NCBI RefSeq assembly: GCF_030929595.1
Contig: NZ_JAVFVR010000002.1
Span: forward strand, 50,060-114,059
DNA from: Flavobacterium sp. LHD-85
GTDB lineage: Bacteria; Bacteroidota; Bacteroidia; Flavobacteriales; Flavobacteriaceae
Direction of reading: 5' to 3'
DNA: 64,000 nt
Every line of letters begins with the position of its first letter. Positions within the stretch are counted from its first letter, which is position 1. The position numbers and the translations under genes were made by a program. The notes under the pieces were generated by a model. That model ran no database searches, had not been told where the DNA came from, and saw only the letters and a list, made by a program, of their open reading frames with translations. Shown in pieces: positions 1-7,018 of the stretch.

Positions 1-1400
1 ATTTTTTCTTTTTTAGCTGCTGCTAAAGTATTTTTCAAAGCCACTTCGGTTTCTGTATCAAAAGTGATTTTGTTCGTTTTCAGATATTGTTTGAAAGCCG
101 TATAATCAGCATCAGTCAAAGTCGGAATCTTATCTCCCAAATTTGGATTTTTGTAATAATATGTTGTAGCATAATCAAAAACTCCATCGTTTTTGATCAA
201 AGCGGTCGCAATTGCACTGGTTTTTGCTTCTTCCAATTCGATATCTGGTAAAACTCCACCGCCATCATATACTGTTCTTCCTTTTCTGGTTTTAAAAGCA
301 TTGAAATTTTTAGCATCAGTTTTCTGAGCCACACCGTTTTTGTCTTTATGCGCATAATCCAGAGCCTGAATACATCTGCCAGAAGGGGTGTAATATCTCG
401 AAATGGTAACTTTCAGCTGCGTTCCATAAGTTAAATCAACAGAACGTTGAACCAGACCTTTACCAAAACTTCTGCTTCCTAAAATAACAGCACGGTCTAA
501 ATCCTGCAATGCACCCGAAACAATTTCTGACGCCGATGCGCTTCTACCATTTACTAAAATGGCTAAAGGAATTTCTGTATCAACAGGTTCTTTCTGTGTT
601 TTGTACGTATTATTGTGTTTTTCAATTCTAGATTTAGTTGTTACAATAACTTCATTTTTCGGAACAAACAAATTACAGATATCAATGGCTTCGTTTAATA
701 AACCTCCTGGATTGCCTCTTAAATCCAAAACAATTTGTTTCGCACCATCAGCTTTTAATTTTTCAAGAGCGTCTTTCACTTCGGCAGAAGCTTTTCTGCT
801 AAAATGCGCCAAAACAATATAACCTGTTTTATCATCAATTTTTCCGTAAAAAGGAACCGATTTAATATCAACTTCATCCAAAACTAGAACCGTAGTATTT
901 GGTTTTCCTTGACGAAGATATTTGATGTTGATTTTAGTGTTTTTTGTTCCTTTCAATAGTTGAGAAGCGTCGTCTTTAAAGTCAGCAATCAATACATCGC
1001 CGATTTGGATAATTTCGTCACCTGCTTTTAGTCCAGCTTTATCGGCAGGATAATTTTTATAGGGTTCGCGAACAATCAAACGGTCTTTTTTTCTAGAAAT
1101 CAAAGCGCCGATTCCAGTATATTCTCCAGTATTATTTATTTTAAAGTTTACAACATCTTGTTCGTTAAAATAAACCGTGTAAGGATCTAGACTTCCCAAC
1201 ATGCTTTTGATGGCTTTATCCATTAAATCACCAGGATTAGTTTCGTCAACATAATTGGTATTTACGGCTTTAAACAAAGTCGTGAAAATTTCGATCTGTT
1301 TGGCAATTTCAAAAAAATCTTCTCTAAAACTGGTTCCAACAAACAACATTCCCGCCGCAGCGACTGGTATAATAAATTTCTTTTTGAAATACGGATACAT
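1..1400 (-). CDS. S41 family C-terminal processing peptidase (CtpA/Prc-like), partial
   Basis: Periplasmic or membrane-anchored serine protease that trims or degrades exported proteins. The reading frame is open from the ATG at 1398-1400 to the window edge, so the C-terminus is missing. The N-terminus has a basic stretch and one hydrophobic segment (signal or anchor). A PDZ-like region follows (GLKAGDEIIQIG), then the S41 core with the nucleophile motif NGRSASASEIVSGAL and the general-base lysine motif SFGKGLVQ, so the Ser/Lys dyad is intact. It starts 2 bp after the stop of the DUF4349 lipoprotein gene, so the two are almost certainly cotranscribed, with rnpA further upstream. The family call is secure; the substrate is unknown. 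Confidence 0.95.
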   Translation of the reverse strand, partial: MYPYFKKKFIIPVAAAGMLFVGTSFREDFFEIAKQIEIFTTLFKAVNTNYVDETNPGDLMDKAIKSMLGSLDPYTVYFNEQDVVNFKINNTGEYTGIGALISRKKDRLIVREPYKNYPADKAGLKAGDEIIQIGDVLIADFKDDASQLLKGTKNTKINIKYLRQGKPNTTVLVLDEVDIKSVPFYGKIDDKTGYIVLAHFSRKASAEVKDALEKLKADGAKQIVLDLRGNPGGLLNEAIDICNLFVPKNEVIVTTKSRIEKHNNTYKTQKEPVDTEIPLAILVNGRSASASEIVSGALQDLDRAVILGSRSFGKGLVQRSVDLTYGTQLKVTISRYYTPSGRCIQALDYAHKDKNGVAQKTDAKNFNAFKTRKGRTVYDGGGVLPDIELEEAKTSAIATALIKNDGVFDYATTYYYKNPNLGDKIPTLTDADYTAFKQYLKTNKITFDTETEVALKNTLAAAKKEK

Positions 1401-1402
1401 GA

Positions 1403-2248
1403 TTATTCTTTTTTTCTTCTTTTTAATCTTTTTCTAATAAAATAGGCAAATACAACAAACAAAATTACAAATGGCCAAGCGCTTAATAATGAAAGCAATA
1501 AATCGGACAAAGTATAGAATCCGGATTTAACGGCGTTCCAAAGCTTTGAGCCGTAAGATATTTTAACACCTTCTTTTTCAGGTATTATTTTATAAAATGA
1601 AATGGTAATTGTACTTTCAGAAACGCGGCTTTCGAGATATTTCAGCTGGCCTTCTTTGGCTTCAATTTCTTCTCGAATAGTTGAAATTTGTTGTTCAATT
1701 TCTAAAATCTCACTGACTTTGTTCGCTTTCTTTAAAATTTCAAGATAACGCTCTTCAAGTTTTTTCTTTGTTTTCAATCTTGAAGTAAGATCGATATATT
1801 CAGCTGTTACGTCTTCCGCAGATATATTTTTAACTTCAAAATATGAAACTCCTTTTGAAACTCCACTTATAAAACGGTCAAAATTTTGGCTTGGAACTTT
1901 TACTATTAAATTTCTAGAAATAGTCCCATAATCTTTTTCCTCTGAATCGTTAATAATTCTAGCTTTATTATTGGCAACAGCTAGTTGAATTTGATTGAAA
2001 GTGTTTTCAAGATTGTCGGTTTCAAATCGTAAAGTCGCTTCCTTTATAATTTTCTGTTCTATTTCTTGTTTGATTTTTACAGGAGGTGCCGCTACTGGAT
2101 CAGAATCTTTATCATAAGAACTAGCTTCTGCCTTTTTTGGAGGCAATTTTACTGCTTCAATAGAGATTGCGCTTGTTTCTGCTTCATAAGATTTGCTGCA
2201 ACCACAAAGAATCAAAACGAAAAAAGATAAAAAGAAAAGTTGACGCAT
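1403..2248 (-). CDS. DUF4349 domain lipoprotein with C-terminal membrane segment
   Basis: 281 residues. The N-terminus is a lipoprotein signal peptide with lipobox LCGC (Cys about residue 17). The middle (about 65-225) reads as a DUF4349 domain, including a heptad-rich coiled-coil stretch with many Lys/Glu (about 160-210). A strongly hydrophobic segment near residues 250-270 is followed by a basic tail (RKRLKRRKKE), giving a protein held at both ends in the envelope. The molecular role of DUF4349 is not established. It is sandwiched between rnpA (70 bp upstream) and the S41 protease (2 bp downstream), which makes a processing or envelope-stress role an inference only. Confidence 0.85.
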   Translation of the reverse strand: MRQLFFLSFFVLILCGCSKSYEAETSAISIEAVKLPPKKAEASSYDKDSDPVAAPPVKIKQEIEQKIIKEATLRFETDNLENTFNQIQLAVANNKARIINDSEEKDYGTISRNLIVKVPSQNFDRFISGVSKGVSYFEVKNISAEDVTAEYIDLTSRLKTKKKLEERYLEILKKANKVSEILEIEQQISTIREEIEAKEGQLKYLESRVSESTITISFYKIIPEKEGVKISYGSKLWNAVKSGFYTLSDLLLSLLSAWPFVILFVVFAYFIRKRLKRRKKE

Positions 2249-2318
2249 AAAATTTCAATTTAGAGCTAAAACTACGATTTTTTTGTCTAATTTGAATAAT
2301 AATCTTACGTTTTGAAAT

Positions 2319-2723
2319 TTACGCTTCTGTTTTTGTTTCAGAATCTTGAGGTTTGTTGATTTGAGCAGAAAATTTCTCAAACAGCTGAATCATTTTGGTG
2401 TTGATTTCTTCGTAAGATAAACGGTCTTTGGTCTGATAAAAAAGCATTATCGAATAGGGCTGATCCAAGTTATCCAAAAGCAAATGTTTGTTTAAACGAT
2501 AGGTTTCTCTCAGAACTCTTTTGAAGTAATTGCGATCAACGGCTTTCTTGAAATATTTTTTAGAAACCGAAACGCCAATCTTAGTCTGTTCTTCTGAATT
2601 TGCTTCCGCTTGACGGTAAACCAAACGAAGCGGATATTTGGACACCGATTTCCCTTCAGAAAACAGTAATCCAATTGTCGTTTTGCTTTTTAAACGTTCG
2701 TTTTTAGGGTAAGTAAAGTTCAT
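2319..2723 (-). CDS. rnpA: Ribonuclease P protein component
   Basis: Small basic protein subunit of RNase P, which with the catalytic RNA removes 5' leaders from pre-tRNAs. 134 residues, the usual size. The family signature is visible as KKAVDRNYFKRVLRETYR (about residues 59-76), corresponding to the canonical K-A-V-x-R-N-x-x-K-R-x-x-R-E motif that contacts the RNA. The N-terminal part (NERLKSKTTIGLLFSEGKS) matches the typical opening. No rpmH lies upstream, unlike the classical rpmH-rnpA pair; instead the gene leads into DUF4349 and the S41 protease on the same strand. The ATG at 2721-2723 is the first good start. Confidence 0.95.
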   Translation of the reverse strand: MNFTYPKNERLKSKTTIGLLFSEGKSVSKYPLRLVYRQAEANSEEQTKIGVSVSKKYFKKAVDRNYFKRVLRETYRLNKHLLLDNLDQPYSIMLFYQTKDRLSYEEINTKMIQLFEKFSAQINKPQDSETKTEA

Positions 2724-2822
2724 TTAATTCAGAAAAAATTTGCAAATTCTAGTGCAAAGGTACAATTAAACCAGAAAAACGGTTATTGTTTTCAATTTTA
2801 ATAAGTCTAAAAATATATTTAC

Positions 2823-2830
2823 TACTTTTG
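2823..2830 (+). promoter_or_regulatory. Putative -7 promoter box of plsC
   Basis: TACTTTTG matches the Bacteroidota -7 consensus TAnnTTTG and sits 18 bp before the plsC ATG. I see no convincing -33 TTG at the usual 17-23 bp spacing, so confidence is moderate. Confidence 0.5.
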
Positions 2831-2848
2831 CGCATTAATTTTTGAAGC

Positions 2849-3595
2849 ATGGAAAAAATTATTTCTTATCCGCTATCGGTAATTTACTATCTATTATTTG
2901 GTTTATGTTTGGCTGTTTTTCATCCAATTCAGTGGATTTGTTTAAATGTTTTTGGTTACCAGGCTCACAAAAAAAGTGTTGATTATTTAAATTTCTGCCT
3001 TTTAAAGTGTACAAATCTTGTTGGAACAAGATATACAATCGAAGGCGTAGACACGGTTCCGAAGGGTGTGCCAATTATTTTTGTGGCAAATCACCAAAGT
3101 ATGTACGATATCGTGGCAATGATTTGGTACTTTAGACGTTTTCATTGTAAATTTGTAAGTAAGAAGGAGTTAGGTAGCGGAATTCCGAGTGTTTCTTATA
3201 ATTTGAAATACGGAGGATCTGTCTTAATTGACCGAAAAGACCCTAAACAAGCGATACCAGTTATCAAAGGCTTGTCTGAATATATCGAAAAAAATACAAG
3301 ATCTGCCGTAATCTTTCCAGAAGGAACAAGAAGTAAGACAGGAGTACCAAAAGAATTTGCGCAAAGCGGTTTAAAAATTTTATGCAAATATGCACCATCT
3401 GCATACGTTGTACCGGTAAGCATCAACAATTCTTGGAAAATGGTAAAATTTGGTTTTTTTCCTGTTGGTTTAGGAAATCACCTCACGTTTACAGCTCACA
3501 AAGCTTTAGCTGTTAAAGATTACAAATTTGAAGAGCTGATGGAGATAACTGAAAAAGCAGTTAAAGAAGGAATAAATGAATATAAACAAGTTTAA
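2849..3595 (+). CDS. plsC: 1-acyl-sn-glycerol-3-phosphate acyltransferase
   Basis: Transfers an acyl chain to the sn-2 position of lysophosphatidate to form phosphatidate in phospholipid synthesis, at the inner membrane. 248 residues. An N-terminal hydrophobic segment (about 8-30) is followed by the acyltransferase motif I NHQSMYD (His82 and Asp87, NHx4D) and motif III FPEGTRS around residue 155. A further conserved block VVPVSINNSW follows. It is followed 45 bp later by an acyl-ACP desaturase gene on the same strand, which fits a lipid-synthesis pair. The family call is secure; acyl-donor preference cannot be read from the sequence. Confidence 0.93.
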   Translation: MEKIISYPLSVIYYLLFGLCLAVFHPIQWICLNVFGYQAHKKSVDYLNFCLLKCTNLVGTRYTIEGVDTVPKGVPIIFVANHQSMYDIVAMIWYFRRFHCKFVSKKELGSGIPSVSYNLKYGGSVLIDRKDPKQAIPVIKGLSEYIEKNTRSAVIFPEGTRSKTGVPKEFAQSGLKILCKYAPSAYVVPVSINNSWKMVKFGFFPVGLGNHLTFTAHKALAVKDYKFEELMEITEKAVKEGINEYKQV

Positions 3596-3640
3596 GTTTT
3601 AGTCCGAGCTAGAACGTACAACTCAAATCTATAATAAGTA

Positions 3641-4636
3641 ATGTCTATAAAAAACATTAGATTAGAAGTAATGCAGTTTTTGGAAAAAAACGTGGATAGC
3701 TTCGTTGAACAGTATTTAATTCCAGTGGAAAAAATTTGGCAGCCGTCGGATTTCTTACCAAATTCTCAAGGAGAAAACTTCTTTGAAGAGGTAAAAGAAT
3801 TACGCGAGATTGCTAAAGAACTTCCGTACGATTTCTGGGTTACGCTTGTTGGTGATACTATCACTGAGGAAGCTTTGCCTACATATGAGTCATGGTTAAT
3901 GGATGTGGAAGGAATAGATCAGCAAGAAGGAAGTCAAGGAAACGGCTGGGCTAAGTGGGTAAAACAATGGACTGGTGAAGAAAACCGTCACGGAGATCTT
4001 TTAAATAAATACTTGTATTTGTCTGGTCGTGTAAACATGCGTGAAATCGAAATGACAACACAGCACTTGATCAACGACGGTTTTGATATTGGAACTGGAA
4101 CTGACCCATACAAAAACTTTGTATACACTAGTTTTCAGGAATTAGCAACTTATGTTTCGCACAATAGAGTAGCTCAGATAGCTAAGAAATTTGGCGATAA
4201 CAAATTGTCTAAAATGTGTAAAATGATTGCAGGTGATGAAATGCGTCACCACCATGCATACAGTGAATTTGTTACTAGAATTTTCCAAGTTGACCCAAGC
4301 GAAATGATGCTGGCTTTTCAATACATGATGAAGCAGAAAATCGTTATGCCAGCTCACTTCTTGAGAGAATCTGGACAAAAAATAAGCACTGCTTTCGAAC
4401 AGTTTTCTGATTCGGCACAGCGTATTGGAGTTTATACAGCAAATGATTATGTAGAAATCATGCAGAAATTGATCAACAAATGGGAAATCGATAAAATTTC
4501 TAATTTGAGTGATGAAGCCGAAAAAGCGCGTGACTATTTAATGAAATTGCCAGCTCGTATGGCGAAAATCTCAGAGAGAATTGTGATACCAAAAGAATCG
4601 CATATTTTTAAATGGGTTGAACCAGCGAGACTTTAA
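3641..4636 (+). CDS. Acyl-ACP desaturase (ferritin-like, stearoyl-ACP desaturase family)
   Basis: Soluble di-iron enzyme that introduces a cis double bond into an acyl chain carried on acyl carrier protein. 331 residues, normal for FA_desaturase_2. The two iron-binding signatures are present: EENRHGD (about residues 113-119) and DEMRHHHAY (about 200-208), each giving the ExxH pattern of the di-iron site. It follows plsC directly and is closed by a strong hairpin terminator at 4739-4782. It most likely supplies unsaturated acyl chains for membrane lipids; chain length and double-bond position are not readable. Confidence 0.93.
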   Translation: MSIKNIRLEVMQFLEKNVDSFVEQYLIPVEKIWQPSDFLPNSQGENFFEEVKELREIAKELPYDFWVTLVGDTITEEALPTYESWLMDVEGIDQQEGSQGNGWAKWVKQWTGEENRHGDLLNKYLYLSGRVNMREIEMTTQHLINDGFDIGTGTDPYKNFVYTSFQELATYVSHNRVAQIAKKFGDNKLSKMCKMIAGDEMRHHHAYSEFVTRIFQVDPSEMMLAFQYMMKQKIVMPAHFLRESGQKISTAFEQFSDSAQRIGVYTANDYVEIMQKLINKWEIDKISNLSDEAEKARDYLMKLPARMAKISERIVIPKESHIFKWVEPARL

Positions 4637-4711
4637 ATTTTAGATTTTAGAATGTAGATTTCAGATTCTTGATTGGAATTTGGAATTTAAAATATTTGAA
4701 ATTTTAAAAAA

Positions 4712-4724
4712 GCAACATTGTTGC
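4712..4724. promoter_or_regulatory. 13-bp palindrome identical to the fur/merC operator-like site
   Basis: GCAACATTGTTGC is the exact reverse complement of the palindrome at 35519-35531 between the Fur-family gene and merC. It lies between the desaturase stop and the terminator that precedes the HD-domain gene. It may be a Fur-family operator or simply a small hairpin; only the sequence identity is observed. Confidence 0.3.
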
Positions 4725-4738
4725 TTAAAAACATATTT

Positions 4739-4782
4739 GTTGATTGTTGGAGAAATAAAATCTTCAACAATCAACTTTTTTT
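4739..4782 (+). terminator. Intrinsic terminator after the desaturase gene
   Basis: An 11-bp perfect stem GTTGATTGTTG / CAACAATCAAC (4739-4749 with 4765-4775) is followed by seven T residues. It ends the plsC-desaturase unit 22 bp before the HD-domain gene. Confidence 0.85.
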
Positions 4783-4803
4783 ATAAACCGTAAAAACTTC
4801 TGT

Positions 4804-5457
4804 ATGAGCGACGCAGCATTAATTATTAAAACCATTGCTTTTGTAAAAGAAAAACTAAATGATGCCGAGGGCGGACATGATTGGTTTCATATTGAGCGTG
4901 TTTATAAAAATGCGCTGCTGATTGCAAAAGAAACGGAATGCGATCTTACCATTGTACAATTGGGAGCTTTATTGCATGACATAGCTGATAGTAAATTTCA
5001 TAACGGAGATGAAACTATTGGTCCAAAAACTGCAAGAGCGTTTTTAGAAGCCCAAAATGTTTCAGAGGATATAATTGCTCATGTTGTTAAGATAATTGAA
5101 AATATCTCTTATAAAGGCGGAAATTTCGAAAAGAAATTCTCTTCTGTCGAACTCGATGTTGTTCAAGATGCCGATCGTTTAGATGCCATTGGTGCCATTG
5201 GAGTTGCAAGAGCGTTTAATTACGGCGGATTTAAGAACAGAGCGTTGTACAATCCAGAAATTGCTCCGGTTACCAGTATGACTAAGGAAGAGTATAAAAA
5301 CAATAGCGCTCCAACAATAAACCATTTTTACGAAAAGCTTTTACTTTTAAAAGATAAAATGAATACCGAAAAAGGAAAAGAAATCGCTGCTGAAAGACAT
5401 CAATTTATGCAAGTTTTCCTTGCTCAGTTTTATGCAGAATGGGAAGGAGTTAAATAA
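4804..5457 (+). CDS. HD domain phosphohydrolase (YedJ-like)
   Basis: 217-residue cytosolic metal-dependent phosphohydrolase of the HD superfamily. The metal-binding pattern is visible as HDWFHIERV (about residue 23), GALLHDIADSKFH (His-Asp about 58), a downstream histidine in IIAHVVKIIENISYK, and VQDADRLDAIGAIGVARAF (Asp about 124), which is characteristic of the YedJ-like uncharacterised HD hydrolases. The physiological substrate of this subgroup is not firmly known. It stands alone between two intrinsic terminators (4739-4782 and 5483-5526), so it is probably monocistronic. Confidence 0.85.
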   Translation: MSDAALIIKTIAFVKEKLNDAEGGHDWFHIERVYKNALLIAKETECDLTIVQLGALLHDIADSKFHNGDETIGPKTARAFLEAQNVSEDIIAHVVKIIENISYKGGNFEKKFSSVELDVVQDADRLDAIGAIGVARAFNYGGFKNRALYNPEIAPVTSMTKEEYKNNSAPTINHFYEKLLLLKDKMNTEKGKEIAAERHQFMQVFLAQFYAEWEGVK

Positions 5458-5482
5458 TTTTCTGGATGAATGTTCTTCAATA

Positions 5483-5526
5483 AAAACAAAAGGTGGCTTC
5501 AAATTCTGAAACCACCTTTTGTTTTT
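5483..5526 (+). terminator. Intrinsic terminator after the HD hydrolase gene
   Basis: A long stem with GC core GGTGG/CCACC flanked by AAAACAAAA/TTTTGTTTT arms (5483-5496 with 5512-5525) surrounds a 15-nt loop. Its A/T symmetry means it could act in both directions. Confidence 0.85.
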
Positions 5527-5564
5527 AATCGATCAATGGAAGTTGCAAAAACTTTTATGTTCGT

Positions 5565-5684
5565 TTAGGATTTAAATTTTATGAGGCACATTATTCCGAA
5601 AGCGCATAAAAAGCCAAAAGAAAACCATAGTAATCTGCTAACTAAATTGTCTCTTACAATTTCATTTTTTTCGAAGTCTGTCAT
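5565..5684 (-). CDS. Small membrane protein, 39 aa, unknown
   Basis: A short open frame from ATG (5682-5684) to TAA (5565-5567). It begins MTDFEKNEIVRDNLVSRL, followed by a hydrophobic helix LLWFSFGFLCAFGIMCLI and ends KFKS. The amphiphilic N-terminus, single transmembrane helix and short basic tail are what one expects of a real small membrane protein, and the frame fills an otherwise empty interval. No clear Shine-Dalgarno sequence is visible, which is normal in this phylum. I do not recognise a family. Conservation in related genomes would be decisive. Confidence 0.45.
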   Translation of the reverse strand: MTDFEKNEIVRDNLVSRLLWFSFGFLCAFGIMCLIKFKS

Positions 5685-5827
5685 TATGATGTAGTTTTAA
5701 TGATGCAAAATTAAATTTAATGAGCAAGATAATAATGCCTTTAAAAGCCTTTAAACCATCACAATAAGACATTTTTTTCTAATCGAAATCTGAAGAGATT
5801 AAATTTTAAAATAGCTTTCTTTAATCG

Positions 5828-6748
5828 TTATTTTTTAGCAAGAACAAACCCTTCAACGGTATTCTTAAATGCTTTATTCTGTTCGTAATACAAAATATGT
5901 CCGCCATTAATAATCTTAACTTCTTGATTCGGGAACTTAAACAAACGATAATGTTCTGGACCAATGTTGTTATCTTTTGTTCCTGAAATTATTAATGTTG
6001 GAACTTTAATAGAAGCGGTTTCTTTGGTAAAATCACTAAAATACAATGGGCCGCTTAACGCGTGTTGTGCAAATGAAGAGTTTCTTTTTTCGCTATTGTC
6101 AATACTATCTAGCTTTTCGACATTTGTTCTGTTATCAGACAGCATTTTATAATCTAAATCGGCTTTTTTAATTTGCTGTTTAGCTTCAAAAAAAGTACTT
6201 AGAATTGAATCTTTACTTTTTACAGAGAAATCTTTTCCAAGAGTTTTACCCATAAAAGCAATCTGATTCAATAGAGAATCGTTTATGTCAAGAGTAGAAT
6301 TCAGTAGAATTAAACCTTTTACATGCTGCGGATATTTCTCAGTATACTTGGTAGCCAAAATTCCTCCAAATGAATGCCCAATTATAAATACTTTGTCCGT
6401 TTTAAGATGAGCTCGAATTTCTTCAATATCATCAATCATTCTGTCCATACTGTAATTATTGTCTATTGGAGATCCAGATCGGCCGCAACCTCTTTGGTCA
6501 AAATAACACATAGTTAGTTTATCTTCCAGAACATTTCCTCCAAATTCTTCAAAAGATTTGCTCCATGCGCCTGGGCCGCCATGAACAAAAATACAAACTT
6601 CGCCTTTTCCTGAAACTTTTAAAAACAAGGGGACTCCATCTGAAGTGGTGAATGAATTGATTTTGTTCTGTTTTGAATTTGCATTTTGACAAAATCCATT
6701 GAAACTTAAACATAAAAAGAAAAATAGAAAAGAGGCTTTTTGTATCAT
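5828..6748 (-). CDS. Secreted alpha/beta hydrolase (proline iminopeptidase-like)
   Basis: 306 residues with a cleavable signal peptide (ends about residue 20, GFCQ). The alpha/beta hydrolase fold is recognised from the oxyanion motif HGGPGAW (about 56-62), the FDQRGCGRS block (about 83-91) and the nucleophile elbow GHSFGG with Ser126. The likely acid is Asp in SGTKDNNIG and the likely base His in NGGHILYY near residue 283. HGGPG plus DQRGxGRS is typical of the prolyl iminopeptidase branch (S33), but the enzyme could equally be an esterase or lactonase. It is transcribed alone toward the small membrane protein. Confidence 0.85.
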   Translation of the reverse strand: MIQKASFLFFFLCLSFNGFCQNANSKQNKINSFTTSDGVPLFLKVSGKGEVCIFVHGGPGAWSKSFEEFGGNVLEDKLTMCYFDQRGCGRSGSPIDNNYSMDRMIDDIEEIRAHLKTDKVFIIGHSFGGILATKYTEKYPQHVKGLILLNSTLDINDSLLNQIAFMGKTLGKDFSVKSKDSILSTFFEAKQQIKKADLDYKMLSDNRTNVEKLDSIDNSEKRNSSFAQHALSGPLYFSDFTKETASIKVPTLIISGTKDNNIGPEHYRLFKFPNQEVKIINGGHILYYEQNKAFKNTVEGFVLAKK

Positions 6749-6886
6749 TTTTTAATAATTTGAAGAGTTAAAATTATCAAATTTTAATGAAACTGCTGAG
6801 AAAAGAAAAAGCTTCAAATAGAATTTAAATTCTACTTGAAGCTTTTCACTTTGTAACTATGAACCTTTGCGCCTTTGTCCCTTTAA

Positions 6887-7012
6887 TCAAGAACATCCAC
6901 AATCGGTTCCCCCGCCACAGTCTTTTTTCTTTTTCGATTTAAAGAAGAACTTTTTAATCAAAAAAGCAACCGCAAATCCTAATATGGCAAAGGCTATTAT
7001 TTCTTGAAACAT
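6887..7012 (-). CDS. FeoB-associated Cys-rich membrane protein, 41 aa
   Basis: Short frame from ATG at 7010-7012 to TGA at 6887-6889. It has a hydrophobic helix (IIAFAILGFAVAFLI), a basic stretch KKFFFKSKKKKD and a cysteine cluster ending CGGGTDCGCS. This layout matches the small FeoB-associated Cys-rich membrane proteins that follow feoB in many bacteria. It starts 6 bp after the feoB stop, so it is the third gene of feoA-feoB. It may help FeoB assembly or bind metal; that role is inferred from position and composition. Confidence 0.8.
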   Translation of the reverse strand: MFQEIIAFAILGFAVAFLIKKFFFKSKKKKDCGGGTDCGCS

Positions 7013-7018
7013 AACTTT

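Noticed and set aside
559..822. 87-aa plus-strand frame
   Set aside because: Antisense to the S41 protease, whose motifs are complete on the minus strand.
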